DNA of 64,000 nt from Lindgomyces ingoldianus (lineage: Eukaryota > Ascomycota > Dothideomycetes > Pleosporales > Lindgomycetaceae), in NCBI RefSeq assembly GCF_010093535.1, contig NW_022985166.1, forward strand, positions 1,008,537 to 1,072,536, in the 5' to 3' direction. Positions 50,652 through 62,878 of the stretch are shown one piece after another. Below the pieces are notes generated by a model, which did no database searches, was not told where the DNA came from, and saw only the letters and a program-made list of their open reading frames with translations. A program made the position numbers and the translations under genes. Each line of letters begins with the position of its first letter. Within the stretch, counting starts at the first letter, position 1.

Positions 50652-51593
50652 GAACGGTCAACTTCTTGCTCGGGAGGATTTCCAGCATTGGTATGTTGAA
50701 TGCAGAGAGCCCCGGTGGCCCTAGCGTTTGTGCACCGAGATAGCGCACTGGATGGCATTATCCAATGTACCTAGATTTCCTACTTGGATCATAGTTATAT
50801 CGTGCGTGTGAGGTTCGTTGATATTGTTTATGATGCTGAAGAAGAGAGAGCCATTTATCATGGCATTATTTAGGCAACCTGCAGAACACATGCATCCGTT
50901 CTCTTTGATCACAAAGATTGAAGATGGACACAGGCGTATTGGGACTATCATTCCTCTAAGTAATGAGTGTAACCAGTTTCTCGATTCGCATGGAAGAAGA
51001 GCGTTTGGCCGTGGAGGAGTGCAATATAAACCTAGAGGAAGCCAGTGAGAACATAATAAGTTGGATTAGATGACTCTTCGTATCATGTAAGTGCTGTTAC
51101 TATAATTTTGTTTAAGCGTAGGTCAATTTAGGGCGTGTGAAGAATATTGCAGATTTATTTTATATATAGGATCTTAAACTTTGAACTATTCGAACCAGCG
51201 AGATCTGAATTCACAACAACTGTGCATATTCCGACATACTATTGATGTTTTATAAATAGTCTATGAGTACCATCACCAGAGAACGCAGCACAGAAAATCT
51301 TAGATGAACACACCACATCCAAAGAAACGATGCGCGCAAGCGGTCTTCTTAGCCTGTCTATGTTTCGTGTGATCAAGCTAGCCAGCCAATGTCAATTTTG
51401 TAGGAAAGACACCAATCGATCGATTGGTGGCTGGCTCTATCCGACCCTCCCAAAAACGCCGGCAGTCCTAATCAGACGCCATCATCACCGCAACACAAGC
51501 ACAGCCCGGATCCGAGCCCTTTACCATCTACTCAACTCCCCAGAATCCCAGGAAAGCAAGCAGTGGCAGGCATCGCATGCTCAAAATCCGGGC
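50652..51593. other. intergenic
   Basis: No gene supported. The frame at 51330-51752 (+) overlaps the antisense strand of MBF1 and is discounted. AT-rich up to about 51300. Confidence 0.45.
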
Positions 51594-52168
51594 TCACTTC
51601 TTCTTCGGAAACTTCGGCTGCCCAATCTTCTCCCCCCTCAGGATCACATTCAGCACCCTTTCCATGTTGGCGAGCAACTTCTGATCCGGGGCCGCAGTTC
51701 CACGCTCGAAGTCCGCGATAATTGTGGGCGTGGTGTTGCACTTGGTAGCTAGATCCTTCTGCGTCATCGTCGCGCCTTTCTCGTTTTTCGCCTCGGAGCG
51801 CGCTTTAGAGATAGCTTGGCCGACTTTCACCCCGATGGTTTTCGGCTTGATGATGTCGTCGGAGCGGTCGACTTTAGTAAGGTGTTGGCCTTCTGATGCT
51901 GCTTTCTATACCAGGGTTAGTAATTCATCTTCTTCGGGGCGGTGGGAAAGGAAAAAGCCAACAGAACATAGGTCTAAAAGGGCAGGGCCGGGGGGGGGGA
52001 GCTTACGGCATTCGTGCCTCCAAATTTCTTCTCTGTAGCCACAATCGCCCCACTCCTCTGTGCAGCATTCAGCGCACTCTTACCCTTGACGACAGTCTCG
52101 CGTGGTCCCGCGGGACCGCCTCGAGTGCGGCTGCCGATCTTCGTGACGGATTCCCAGTCTTCGGACAT
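51594..52168 (-). CDS. mbf1: multiprotein-bridging factor 1 (transcriptional coactivator)
   Basis: Exon 1 (52168-52007, [18 protein letters not shown]) and exon 2 (51905-51594) flank a 101-nt intron and give 157 residues. MBF1 bridges bZIP-type activators and TBP, and also acts at collided ribosomes. The N-terminal MBF1 domain (~1-75) is followed by a cro/C1-type helix-turn-helix (~95-145: [20 protein letters not shown] and [18 protein letters not shown]). The C-terminus is the usual lysine-rich end (KFPKKK). The intron contains a run of about ten C on the coding strand (G on the plus strand at ~51991-51999), an unusual tract that could affect sequencing or splicing. Confidence 0.95.
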
Positions 52169-52981
52169 GTTGAATAGTGAGTTGTGTTGTGTGGTGTGTA
52201 GTTGATATATGCCGTTCGGCCCACGGCTGGTCTGCAGAGGGATTGGGCAGCCGAGGTGGGGTTCCAGACGTTAGCTAGGCTAGATTTATGAAAGAACACT
52301 AGCGAAGAGGCGAGGATAACGAACGAGGAGTGTATGTTTATCGTGGAAACTTTAGGCTGGGAAAGGAGGTATCGAAGTGAAGTGCAGCTGAACGGTGAAG
52401 ATGGTGGGCGGTGAGTGAGTATTTGTATGCTGCTGCGGGCGAGGGTGGCAGTGTCTTTGAGTAATAATCACGCTAACCCGCTTTAGGTCGTCCTTCGAGA
52501 ACCATCTCAGCCCTTGACGATTTGTCGCCGCCCTTCCCAACCATTGACTCAACATTTTGATTTTAATTCACTTTCACTTGCGTCGATATATCCCCTTCCA
52601 CTGCATGGGTTGAGATGAGATGAGCAGCAAACACTTCCATCGGTTGAAATCAGAAGTCACAAAGGTTTGTGTCACTTTCGCTATATAATGGATTCCACGT
52701 CGCAATTATTGCGAGAATGCATATTGCGAGAATGCAAGTAGCGGGCTGTAAACAAGGACGCGGTTCTAAAGAATATCATTACCTTCTAGGTTGTGTCGGC
52801 CATCGCTATTTCCAATTCATCAGCCCCCCATATCCAGTCCAGTAGCGCTAGTTGCTCTGATCTGAACATCGTCCGGGCCTAGCAATGGTTGCAGTGAAAG
52901 CAACGGTCTAGCACATGTTTAATGTTCTTGGTGCATGCAATCGTGGCTAAATCGTCATGTCATTGAAGACAAAGCAAGATT
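52169..52981. other. intergenic between MBF1 and trehalase
   Basis: It holds the MBF1 promoter and the trehalase 3' flank. A 15-bp direct duplication (ATTGCGAGAATGCAT) lies near 52706-52736. No gene seen. Confidence 0.5.
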
Positions 52982-55382
52982 CTAATAGAATCCCAGGGCC
53001 TCGGTCGCCTTGACAAAAGTGTCGTAAGTCGTGAGCGTGCCCAGCGCACGTCTCATATGAGCGCTGAGGAGCGTGAGGCCGTAGATGTAGCTAGCATTGA
53101 CCCAGCCAAATCTGATCATCGTTAGCTGGTATACCATAAATCCACAAAGAAGATAACATGTGCCCTCACCCCTCACGGGGAACGCCCCTGAAGTCACTTC
53201 CCTGATTCCCATACTCGGCTTCAACTTTATGAGGATCAATGGGGCGTGTGACATCATACTTCTCCACCACAACGCCGTTGAAGTCGACAAAAGCCTTCGT
53301 AACCATGTAAAGCCATCGATACGCCAATCGTTGGGCATCGCCATCATATCCATAGCGCTGAAGGCCGACCCAAGCAAGAATCTGCTGGGGCGCCCATCCA
53401 AAAGGATAATCCCACTGGCGATTCGGACGGTCAAGACCGACTGGACCGCGCGACTCTTCAGTACCAGACACAAGGCCTCCAAAAGCCTCAAACTTTGGAA
53501 GCGCATGAGCAACGAGGACAGCTGCTTGACGCGGAGTCGCAAGACCGGACCACATTGGCCAGAAGGTCGTAGCACTCTCGTATCCAGTTCGCTCCTTTTT
53601 AACAGTGTCATAGTCGAAGTACATACCCGCCTCTTCGTCCCAGAGATACTTATCCACAGCCAAACGCCGTTTCCTCGAACGACGTTCCCAAGCTGCCGAA
53701 GTCTCGAGATACCCCGGGGTCATGCCTTTAGCACAAAATTCGGCAGGGACTGGAAGCCTATCTCCGAAGTGTGCACGAATGATCCGGCCGATATCTGTCT
53801 CATACTTGTATAGTAGAGCATTAATATCAACAACGGCGAGATTTGCAGCAACCTTTTCGAGACGGTATGAAGTATCGTGGCCAGACTCTCGAACAGCGCG
53901 GTCGTGTAGGAAGTACTCATCTAGTTCGGGCTCATCGACTCGCTGGTGATTGTACGCATCCACAAATTGTGTGAACGTCATACCATGCTTCTTCGCATAC
54001 GGAGTCAAGATATGCTCGAAGTGAGAGGCTTCAGTTTCTGGGGGTACACCGAGACCACCTGGGCGATACCGGGAGAGTCCCGTGACTGGGTCCAAACGAG
54101 GACTGCTCATCCAGACGCTGTGGTACTCTTTGATAGCTGCCAATGTCGCCTCACGCAAAAAGTCCAAGGCCCCGGGCTCGTGCTTGATTCGGTCATACAC
54201 GCGCAGTGCCATGTCGGTCAGAAACGGCGGCTGAGATCGACAGAGGTAGTAGGTTCGATTAGCGTTCAGAATTTTGCCATAATGTTTGATGCAGAAGCAG
54301 AAGTGAATGACCATGGATTTGACCAAGTCGACACGGTCATTGATCAGGAGGCCAAGCGACTCCATGTAGCTGTCCCATCCATATAGTTCGTTGAACCGAC
54401 CACCTGGAACAACAAACGGAAGACCCTTCAGGTCTTTCTTGCCCGTGACAGGGTCTATGTACTCCTCCATGGCAATTGCGAGTAGACCAGGGGCGGCATT
54501 CAAGTCTCGAACATAAGCATCGTCAAAATCCTCCTTGAGCCATTGTACATCCAAACGTATTTCAGGGTGTTCCTGGGCGATGCGGCTGTAGTATTCGTAT
54601 TGCTCTGGCGCTCCTTTGGGAACATAGACACGTGGGCGTGGGTCCTCGGTCCAATCCTTGGGATCGCGGCCAACCTGGGCAATGTTCGAGCCGTCGATGC
54701 GGCGAGTCAGGCCATCCCAGAAAGAGTATGTGATCAACCGAGACAGGCGATTGACGGGATTTTCGTTTAGTCGAGCCTCATCGAGGACGATGGTCTTGCG
54801 ACCGTAGTCTTGCGCAAGTGTGAGCTCCTGGAGGAGGTTGGAGAGCATATAGGTGCCCCGAACGTCAAACTTGTTGTGGCCTCGGGAGGCAAGAGTTCCA
54901 ACAGAGAGGACCTGCTCTTATCAGTGCGCGAATTCCCCGATCGTTGCATGAAGCGGTACCTTCGGGCCATGGTCGTCAATTGTTATCTGGCAGTTATCGT
55001 CGGTATCCTCCCGGGCGAGGAGCGTTTTGAGGGTCGGTTCGACCTGTATAAGGAATTTGCGGGGTTGGAGGGAGACCTCATCTGCGTTGTGTGAGTTCTA
55101 GTGTCTGGTCTCTTGGGGCGAGATGCGTACCATGGCTAATCCTCCGGCCTGGAAACCCACCATCGGATTTGGTGTCGTTGCGGCCGCTACGAGTTTCTAC
55201 AACCTGTGGATGAATTGTCAGTGGTCCGAAGCCAAGGCTGAGACTGCACAACCCACAGCAGAGTAAGTCCGTGCTTTAGCGTTCCTCTTGGAGTGCGAGT
55301 CGCCGTAATACAGATGGGCGGCAGCCAGGGGGTCGATATCAATGGTAGATGGCTGTCTAGGCTTTAAGGATTGCGAGTTCAT
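52982..55382 (-). CDS. treB: neutral trehalase (α,α-trehalase, GH37)
   Basis: This cytosolic enzyme splits trehalose to glucose during germination and stress recovery. Exons 55382-55257, 55203-55131, 55081-54960, 54911-53170 and 53111-52982 join in phase to 730 residues. The regulatory N-terminus has [16 protein letters not shown] and the PKA-type site RRIS (62-65). The Ca-binding element [12 protein letters not shown] lies at 92-103. Both GH37 signatures are present: [14 protein letters not shown] (~266-279) and [10 protein letters not shown] (~606-615). The internal block [20 protein letters not shown] is recovered only by splicing 54959-54912. The last intron restores [17 protein letters not shown]. 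The phosphorylation site and Ca site suggest control by PKA and 14-3-3, as in yeast Nth1; that is inference from the family. Confidence 0.97.
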
Positions 55383-56370
55383 GCTATGGCGGAAGGGCAA
55401 GTGGAGGAGGTATTGCGGGCGGGAGGGCGGGGGGCTATCGTCGGGGAGTCGTTGAGGGTGCGGTTCGAAGGGAGAGTGGTGGTACTTAGGAGGATGGTCA
55501 GCAACATTTATCGGAGTTATGCGGGGGGTGGGGGTCAGACACGGATTCAACGTCTTTCAGGAACAGAGTTGCGGGAGGTCACACGACGATAGAATCTGTT
55601 TGAGGTGGCTTGATGCGTGTCAAATGAAGTTGAAGGGCGAAGGACAATGGGAGCTGGGAGCGGGCTCACGATGGAGGAACGCCAGCGGCAATTTCACCAC
55701 GGGGGGAACGCAGTCAGAGACCCAATGGCGGCCGCCTCAATCTGTAGAATCGTCACTGCGCAGAGATTGTCGTGGGGAAGCGGTGAGAGGAGCGAATCTT
55801 TACACTCTCCTCTGCGCACAGTTTGGCCGATTGACAAACCCGCAATCGGGAAGCGACGATGGACTCTTGTGCAACACTTCGGGCCGATGCCGGATAGGTA
55901 TCCCTCGTTCGGCTGCCTCTGGACACGACCGAGGAAGTCTCTTCACTACCAACCCTCACTAACTGCAAATTCAGTCTGGTGCTGTCAATTCAGTCTCGTA
56001 CTGCCATTGTTTCTTCTCGCCTTTATTTCCTTCACCCCCGGACTGCATATTTGCTTTGTGCGATCGTCGTTCTCCTGCCCCACCATGCGGCAGCTAGTGA
56101 ACCCTGAAAAGCGCCTGACCAACCGTCAGGTGGACATTTCGTCAGGGTGCCGCAGACGAGCCTCACGACGAGATCCATCTATTGCCGCCACTCTTCGTGA
56201 CCGTCGTGAACCTCGCGAGCTTTTCAGTCGGACAAAGATATGCCATAATGAACGGTCTCAGGCCCGCACTTCCTTATCTTCAAATCTAACTCTGACAATT
56301 ATGTATCATTATATCACTGTTAGGTTCCCTATAGTACATATTCCGAGATCGTCCCGTCGTAAGTCACGTC
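55383..56370. other. intergenic, trehalase promoter region
   Basis: No gene supported. A long frame at 55617-56501 (+) lacks a good start and overlaps the antisense of the next gene. The trehalase promoter lies here. Confidence 0.45.
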
Positions 56371-57059
56371 CTAGTTGTCGCCCTGCTGTCCCCCCGGGCC
56401 TGGCTGAGGCCCCTTTGTCCAATCTACCAGTTGCTGCCTTCGAATACCGATGCGTTTTCGCATCCTTGCTCCTTCCTTTATTGCCGCTCGCACCTCCCTA
56501 AATCGAGACACAGAGAGTGTATCTGAAGAGGGCCGCGGACTGCCCATACTTGCTTCTCGCGTATCCTTCTGCGACTCTTCACACTTCACCATCTCCGAAG
56601 CAAGCTTTCGGAGCTCTAGCGTCTCCAGGTCTCCATACCCAATCCCAGACTCATCCATCACATTTCTTGCCAGCCATGGATGCGTATCATGTGTAGGACT
56701 CAGAGTCATGAACCGACTCATTGGCGTTTCCGAGGAAGCAAATGAACCAGAATAAAGCTTGAGTGCCTCCAGCGATGCTGCTCGTCTTAGAGCAATGTCA
56801 CTATCTTGAACGTTGAAATCTGCGTCCTCGAAGTCGTCAACCTCTCCGAAGATTCGGCGATATGTCTCTTGCTCGTTTGCTCGGGCCCGTTCTTCCAGGA
56901 TCAGATTGACCTGGAAGTACCCATCGCTCTTTACCAAGTGTTAGCCATGAAATACCTTCATAGGTCATGGCTTCTCACCTTGGGGTATGCTGCATTATGT
57001 ATTCGCATGTTCTCCTCTGACAATCGGCCCGAAGGCGTTGAGCGTCGCTGCTCCGCCAT
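56371..57059 (-). CDS. hypothetical protein with charged helical regions
   Basis: Exon 1 (57059-56979, MAEQRRSTPSGRLSEENMRI) and exon 2 (56928-56371) are joined by a 50-nt intron with a GGCTAAC branch, giving 212 residues from ATG 57059. The sequence SDGYFQVNLILEERARANEQ followed by ETYRRIFGEVDDFEDADF looks conserved rather than random. The C-terminus is basic (RMRKRIGIRRQQLVDW) and ends in a Gly/Pro/Gln tail. No domain recognised. Composition suggests a nuclear or cytosolic protein. Confidence 0.7.
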
Positions 57060-60000
57060 TTCCACTTCTAAGTACTGCTTGTCTTTTCTACCTTTCTGGA
57101 TATTCTCGCCTGGAACACGACTAAGAGAGCACACTTGTCAACCTTTATCCATTCATCTACCAATCTACGAGTTCGACACCTACCTTCGTCTTTCGTATCC
57201 ACGAAAGAGGCTGAGGCATGAATTATTGGTAGGATGTAGGATATACTCCTAAGAGTGAGTGTCCTTGTTCCAATATTCTAACAAACAGCGGTTTAGGCAA
57301 ACGTGGCTGTACAATCATCAGCACCTTTGGTTCGGAGTAGGAAGGTTGATGGTGTGGGACGCACATTCCAGGAGCGATGTCCTTATCACGGTCGACTATG
57401 AGGACCTCACGATCGAAATCGTGAACCGAGAATTGCACTAAGTTGAGGGTGGTTGTCTGACGAGGTTTAGAGGGCTGTGGGTGATATATGGTCTGTAGGG
57501 AATCTGTTTTAGAAAGGCAAAGAAATTTCAAGAAGTGGGCGTTTTGGGACTATTTTTTAGAAGTTGAAACACCTCTGATGATGGCAGATCAGCCCAACTC
57601 TGGGGTATTGTACCTCTCTCTCAGCACCGCACGGATGCGTTTATTCCCCGAAACCTTTGCGCGAGGTTGCACGTTATGAGTCGTTGCATGGGACGGCACA
57701 TGCAGGCTTCCTGCCCCATTACCATGGTCAGACGTGTGCATATTGCCTTTTAGCCTTGCGCCAACACGCGGTGGCCGCTGATCCCTGGGCTCGGGTGGTG
57801 GACTCCTACCCCTTCGCTAATCCCGCCGATAGGGGATGTCCAAGCTAGCCAGATTTCCCAATGATATCTCCACGAGCACCATTGCTGCGTCTCCGCCAGT
57901 GTTCTAGGAATAAAACACGCAGTAGTGGACGAGCTTGAAACATGTGGTCTATGGGACTTTCATCTTAATGCACTTCAACCGGCTTCTCATGGCATTCTTG
58001 TTCGCTTTTCATATTCCATAATCGTTACGAGCGGGCATGTGGGGCTGCCGAAAGATATATAGTGTAACCGATCAGTCGTACGGCATAAATACAAGTTCGC
58101 CGGATCAGGGCATTGCGCCATAGGATCGATGTTACAAACTCGACTCCTCAAACAACGCCCTCTCAGTCTTTCGTGCGCTGAATTCGACAAACTCGGCATT
58201 TTTTTTCTTCCTCACTACAACCATGTGCACGTCAAAAGGGGCCAAAACCGTTCAGCATCCAATCAGAATCTCAGTTCGGTCGACAGTCGAACGGCTGACG
58301 TATCACAACCAGCATAAAGTTTAGGAAAAGCAAACAACACGGCATGGAATCACTGATAGAGGTAGCTAGAGACGAACATCTGGAACATCCATATTTGTTG
58401 TTGGAGAGGATGCGTCCGCGGGCTAGGTCGGTGACACCGTAAAATGGGGGTGGGCAAATTCGATTGTTTTCTTTCTTTGGACCCTGGAACAGCAAGAACG
58501 ATTTATCCGTGCCGCGTGGAAGGAGTGGCTTCAGCCCTCTTATCGTCACCATCCTGGTCAATAATATCAAAGAACCTGTGGAGTGCGCATGGTTTACGAT
58601 CTGAACCTGCACTCGATCACATTGCCATCACACCACCTTGACACTCACCTTGACACCCATGTTGACACCTACGTTTACATCGACGCGATCCATTTTTGAG
58701 CAGTGCTTCGTTCAAGAGCTCTCTGCGTCAATTTGTGTTGCAGTTGCTTTTGCACCACCATTTTGACAGTGTACCATTGCTGTGGGTTGCTTTTCGTCCC
58801 GATGCATTGGTTACGGGGTCGAATAAAGTTCAACTTGGTCACGCTAAACCGCTCAGCTGGGCTCCACCACGGTGAATGACAGCCCGCCTTTTGAACGAAA
58901 TGTGGAGCAAAACAGACGCCAGAAGGTCAGATGTGAGCTGGCGGTTGCTCAAAGCTCCACTTCCGTTGATCCCGCGAGGTTTCATTGGAACGACCGCCGA
59001 ACGACCCACAAGAAGGCAATTGAACTTTAACAACCCCACGTTCCAGTCTCCGAGTGCCCAACATGAAGCGCCTTCATGCACTTCCAGGCTGCCTCTGTCC
59101 AATTGTCATGCTGAGAGCACAGGGTCGAGCTTACGCGTGTCGCAGCCTAGTTTATGAAGCCATTTTGCCCAAATACGAGGACGCTTCCAAGAGCTTTATC
59201 CGTCCGCGGAAGGTTGCCCCTTGAAATCGCCGTACCGACAACTGTAACACATCACGCCAGCCAAGTGCTCTCTGCATGCATTCAATCTATTCCCGACAAA
59301 TGCAGTCTTAGAATTCCCTTCTCCACAGCACGGCTGTCAGGCCTGCTGATCACCTTCCGCGACCATAATCAGCAATCAGGATGAGGATTATCACAACCAT
59401 TTCACGTTTCCTTTCCTGCAATCAGGCATATTTCCAATGTGCTTTGATGTATCAAAATGCAGTGTGATATTGAAACATCCTTGCCAGAGTTGTCAGCCTG
59501 ATTTTACCCGCCGCCCTGGCAATGGGACCCTTTCACACGCCTGTGCTTCGCTGACCAATATTCTGCTGTCCTCTTGCCGCAGGCGTAAATCACAACAGAA
59601 CCCATCATTCGGGACGGTTACCAGCTTTGCGAACCACGAAGTGGAGACAACATCGTCCCGTTAGCGTGGTTGTTGGGATTTATGTGGCATTTGCGACGGC
59701 TCATGGCCCGACTCCACGGTTCCAAGATGGGAAGGTGCGAGCAGTGTCTCACTGCTAGGTTGCCTCACTTTCAGTTTGCGGGATTGCGAACCACCAGCGT
59801 GGATGACCCCGAAGATCTTACTCTCTTTCCGATCATATCTGTTCCCTTTGTCCATTCGGCAATATTAGGCTCTGACTCGCTAAAGACTAGATACATTCAC
59901 GATAGTCAACCATTATATCCACATGTTCGCAGTGTGGATATTAGATGCTATTAGCCATCACTATGTCAGTCCACACTAGAGAAACGGGGTTCTATCAGCG

Positions 60001-61354
60001 TTCTATTATCATGTTTATAGAATAGGAACGATCCTATTTTCTGAGCCATATAGTGTTCCACTTGCCCAAACTTCTCAAAATAGATGCCCCATAGCAAGTC
60101 TGGGCGTAGTTTCGTTTATGTTACTTCGACAACCGGAATATTCAGTCATCATCTTCAAATTCCAAGCAGAGAACGTTTCTCTTGTAATGATGTTGACAGA
60201 AAATGCCACCGGTTTAGTGGTGTCTTTCGGGTATAAACACCCCACCTGGGTAGATGTGAAGCCAGAGCAAAAGGTCAACCTTTTGCTCGTGGGAATTGTA
60301 CTGCTTATATTAGGACCTTGCCTTTTTCCGAAGACTAACGAGGACTAGCACGTAAATTAATTGTGTAATGATTCCACGTCTATAAACAAGAGAGAGTGCG
60401 CTATTAGACAGTTATTCAATTAAATTGAGTGGATAAAAGGTACCATGCACGTGATGAGTCTCGCAATATTAATAGAGAAGTTATAACATCATAGGATTGC
60501 CACGATAAGTTCCATGATAATGAGTGTGCATGCCTTATCTTTCAAGTGCCTAGATACCAACTCCAACTAACAAACGTGTAGAGCATTCATTTCCACACTA
60601 TCGAATTACTCTTCACTTTCCCTCTTGCGCAGCCAATGCACAACCTAATTTGTTTTCCTCATTGTGTCCAGTTAAGAGTAAAAGGGATCGGGCTGCCATT
60701 CACATTCCTATTTGGAAGTTCGTTTCACCCAACGTATACTCTCCCTTCTAGCTGCGGGTCGAATAGTCAACAATCCGATAAAAGGATTCTAGATCTCTAT
60801 AGACAAGGCTCCCAAGGAGAATATAATAAACCAGAATCTCAGTTTTCCCCCGCGGTCTAGCACGCTCCATCAAATCTCACATCGATCTGAATACAAGAAA
60901 GATGCCAGTATCACAGCATCAATCGAAAGCGCTCCTAAGCTCCCGCTAGACAATATATTGCTCCCGTTGAGTTGTTGGATCATTGGAAGGTTTGGAAAAT
61001 GTTTTGAGGTATGTAAGTCACCACTACCACAAAAGGGACATCCCCACAATCCACGTCTCTAAGAACACTTGCTCCCTCAAGTTAAGAGCCATCTTTCCTC
61101 AAGGCTGCCGAGTTCCAAACAAATTAACAAATAATCCTCTGAAGAAAATAGCCTCACTCTCCTTCAGAGTAAATACATTCCTGGGAAATAGCAGGAGGTC
61201 TGAGAAACTTACGGAATAGCGAGAGGGGCTCGGGGATGGAGGCCTTATAGTTATATAGAACGTAGTAAGTAGGCTGTCAGCATGCCCACTAAGGCAAGTA
61301 GATTACCAAATTGAATTCATGGCGTCCCAGAATTCCTACTGTGCCGTTTCCGCG
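57060..61354. other. gene-poor region, 4.3 kb
   Basis: Only short frames are present. The one I would keep in mind is 60118-60348 (+, ATG, 76 residues): it contains VIIFKFQAENVSLVMM and ends in a hydrophobic segment (VNLLLVGIVLLILGP). I cannot support it as a gene. The frame at 57223-57531 (-) lacks an ATG. The region is AT-rich and looks decayed from about 59900. Confidence 0.4.
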
Positions 61355-61763
61355 AACGTGTTCCACCAGTCACCAGGCCAAACCACTCACCAGGCCACCT
61401 CAAAACCCACCAAAAATCGAAACCCCGCACCTTGACATCACGGCAGCAGCTTAGTAACAAGTACCAAAATTTTATAATTAGCCTTTTATGCCTACTTTGA
61501 GACTCTTATTCGACTTTCAAAATATTTTGTTAAGTAGTTCTATAAGTATAAAATTCCAGCTCAAGACAAGGGCAAGAACTTGATATCTTAATAATCTAGA
61601 ACTTTAACAAGAGTCTTAAGATTGGCATAAAATACCAATTTTGGAGCTTTCTAATTGGTTATGAAGCAGTTGTTGAGATATTAAGGTGAGGGTTTTCCGA
61701 TTTTTGGTGGGTTTTTGTGGTGACCCTATGAGCGGTTTAGCCCAATGACCAATAGAACACGTT
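61355..61763. repeat. ~409-bp imperfect inverted-repeat (foldback/MITE-like) element
   Basis: The left end reads AACGTGTTC at 61355 and the right end GAACACGTT at 61755-61763. The left arm, with CCAAACC, then AAACCCACCAAAAATCG at ~61403-61419, matches the reverse complement of the right arm (61698-61714). Similarity continues inwards through a TTTTATGCC block and GACTCTT to about 200 bp per arm. In the outer ~20 bp all mismatches between arms are transitions (C/T or A/G), as expected from repeat-induced point mutation or long decay. No coding sequence lies inside and I see no obvious target-site duplication. Confidence 0.75.
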
Positions 61764-62878
61764 AACTAACGATAGGGGGGGGTTACATAGGAGAGGCAGA
61801 GTTGCAAAAAAAAAACCTCGACAGTGGAGTTACATTCTTGAGGTTTATGTTTTCTAACGGCAAGAGACAGTTTTGGGACTCTCTCTTCCATGGTTCTGCG
61901 TTACAAAAAGTCGTTGAAGGACGGGCCCTAACAAGATAGCCTCATGCAGGCGGCGGCCAAGATTGCTCTTGAAATTGAGGGGAAAGCTCCTCCAAAAGTG
62001 GTGGTAAGGATATCTAGATTCAGAAGCGAATTTTCCGCCAACCTGCGTTGAGGCTAGAGCCATCACATTGCAAATCAAGGTACCAGCTTGGGGACTTCTA
62101 GGTATAGAATAAGGAGTGAACAGAAGAAATGAAGAGTAGAACACGGTTTAAGAAAGCTCTCTCCAGAGTTGTACCCTCTCTGGCTCTCGGAAATTAACGA
62201 TCGTGTTCTTTCCATTTCTTTGGATGGCCCACTGAGGTCTTAACCGGCCCTCTGCCTTCTCAGCTTGTCAAGCATACAACAGACTTCGACTCGAAAGTAA
62301 ATCAGACATCTGTGTTTGGCTGCATGCTCGCTGGTGAATAGCAGGCTCAATAATATATTCCACGGACCAACCACAAGCTACAACCTCTTTATTGCCTCCA
62401 ACAGGGGCAAACGCTTCAGGAAACGCGCTGAGTCGGAACCCCACTGTTCTCAACAAACCAACCACACAGATAGAAGGTCCAAGACTAACCCAAATTAGGG
62501 TAAGGTTGCTGCTGAGCTTCGGCAGGCAGAACCATGGTTATGGTTCTGCCCTTCTGGCCGTTGATTCCGATGTCCACAACATACTCTGAACGGGGTTGTG
62601 GGGCAATGAGCAGCATACCAGCCATCTATATTGTAAAATGATAGCATATGGCGGATTTAGTGCCTGGGGAGGTCAAGCCATGTCACCAACCGCTCCTAGG
62701 TAGGTCCTCTTGTGTTTCGTCCCGAATGGAGATCCTGTTGATATGTAGCCTCTAAGACGGGTCAGCTTGTGGTCTGCCACGTGTGGCCCCTCAACGAATC
62801 AAGCCGATAATTTAATGAACGCATACACCTCACCACCTTGCCGGTCGTATATTCCCCATCTCTACACCTGGCACTCAG
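61764..62878. other. intergenic
   Basis: No gene supported. Short frames only (for example 61854-62144 - and 62392-62589 +). It contains a poly-G run (~61774) and a poly-A run (~61806). Confidence 0.45.

Noticed and set aside
55617..56501. 294-codon plus-strand frame
   Set aside because: It has a non-ATG start, is low in motif content and overlaps the antisense of a well-supported spliced gene.
57223..57531. 102-codon minus-strand frame
   Set aside because: No ATG, no splice partner, and no recognised family despite a protein-like middle.
60118..60348. 76-residue ORF with a hydrophobic tail
   Set aside because: The antisense frame is equally open, and there is no conservation signal I can judge by eye.
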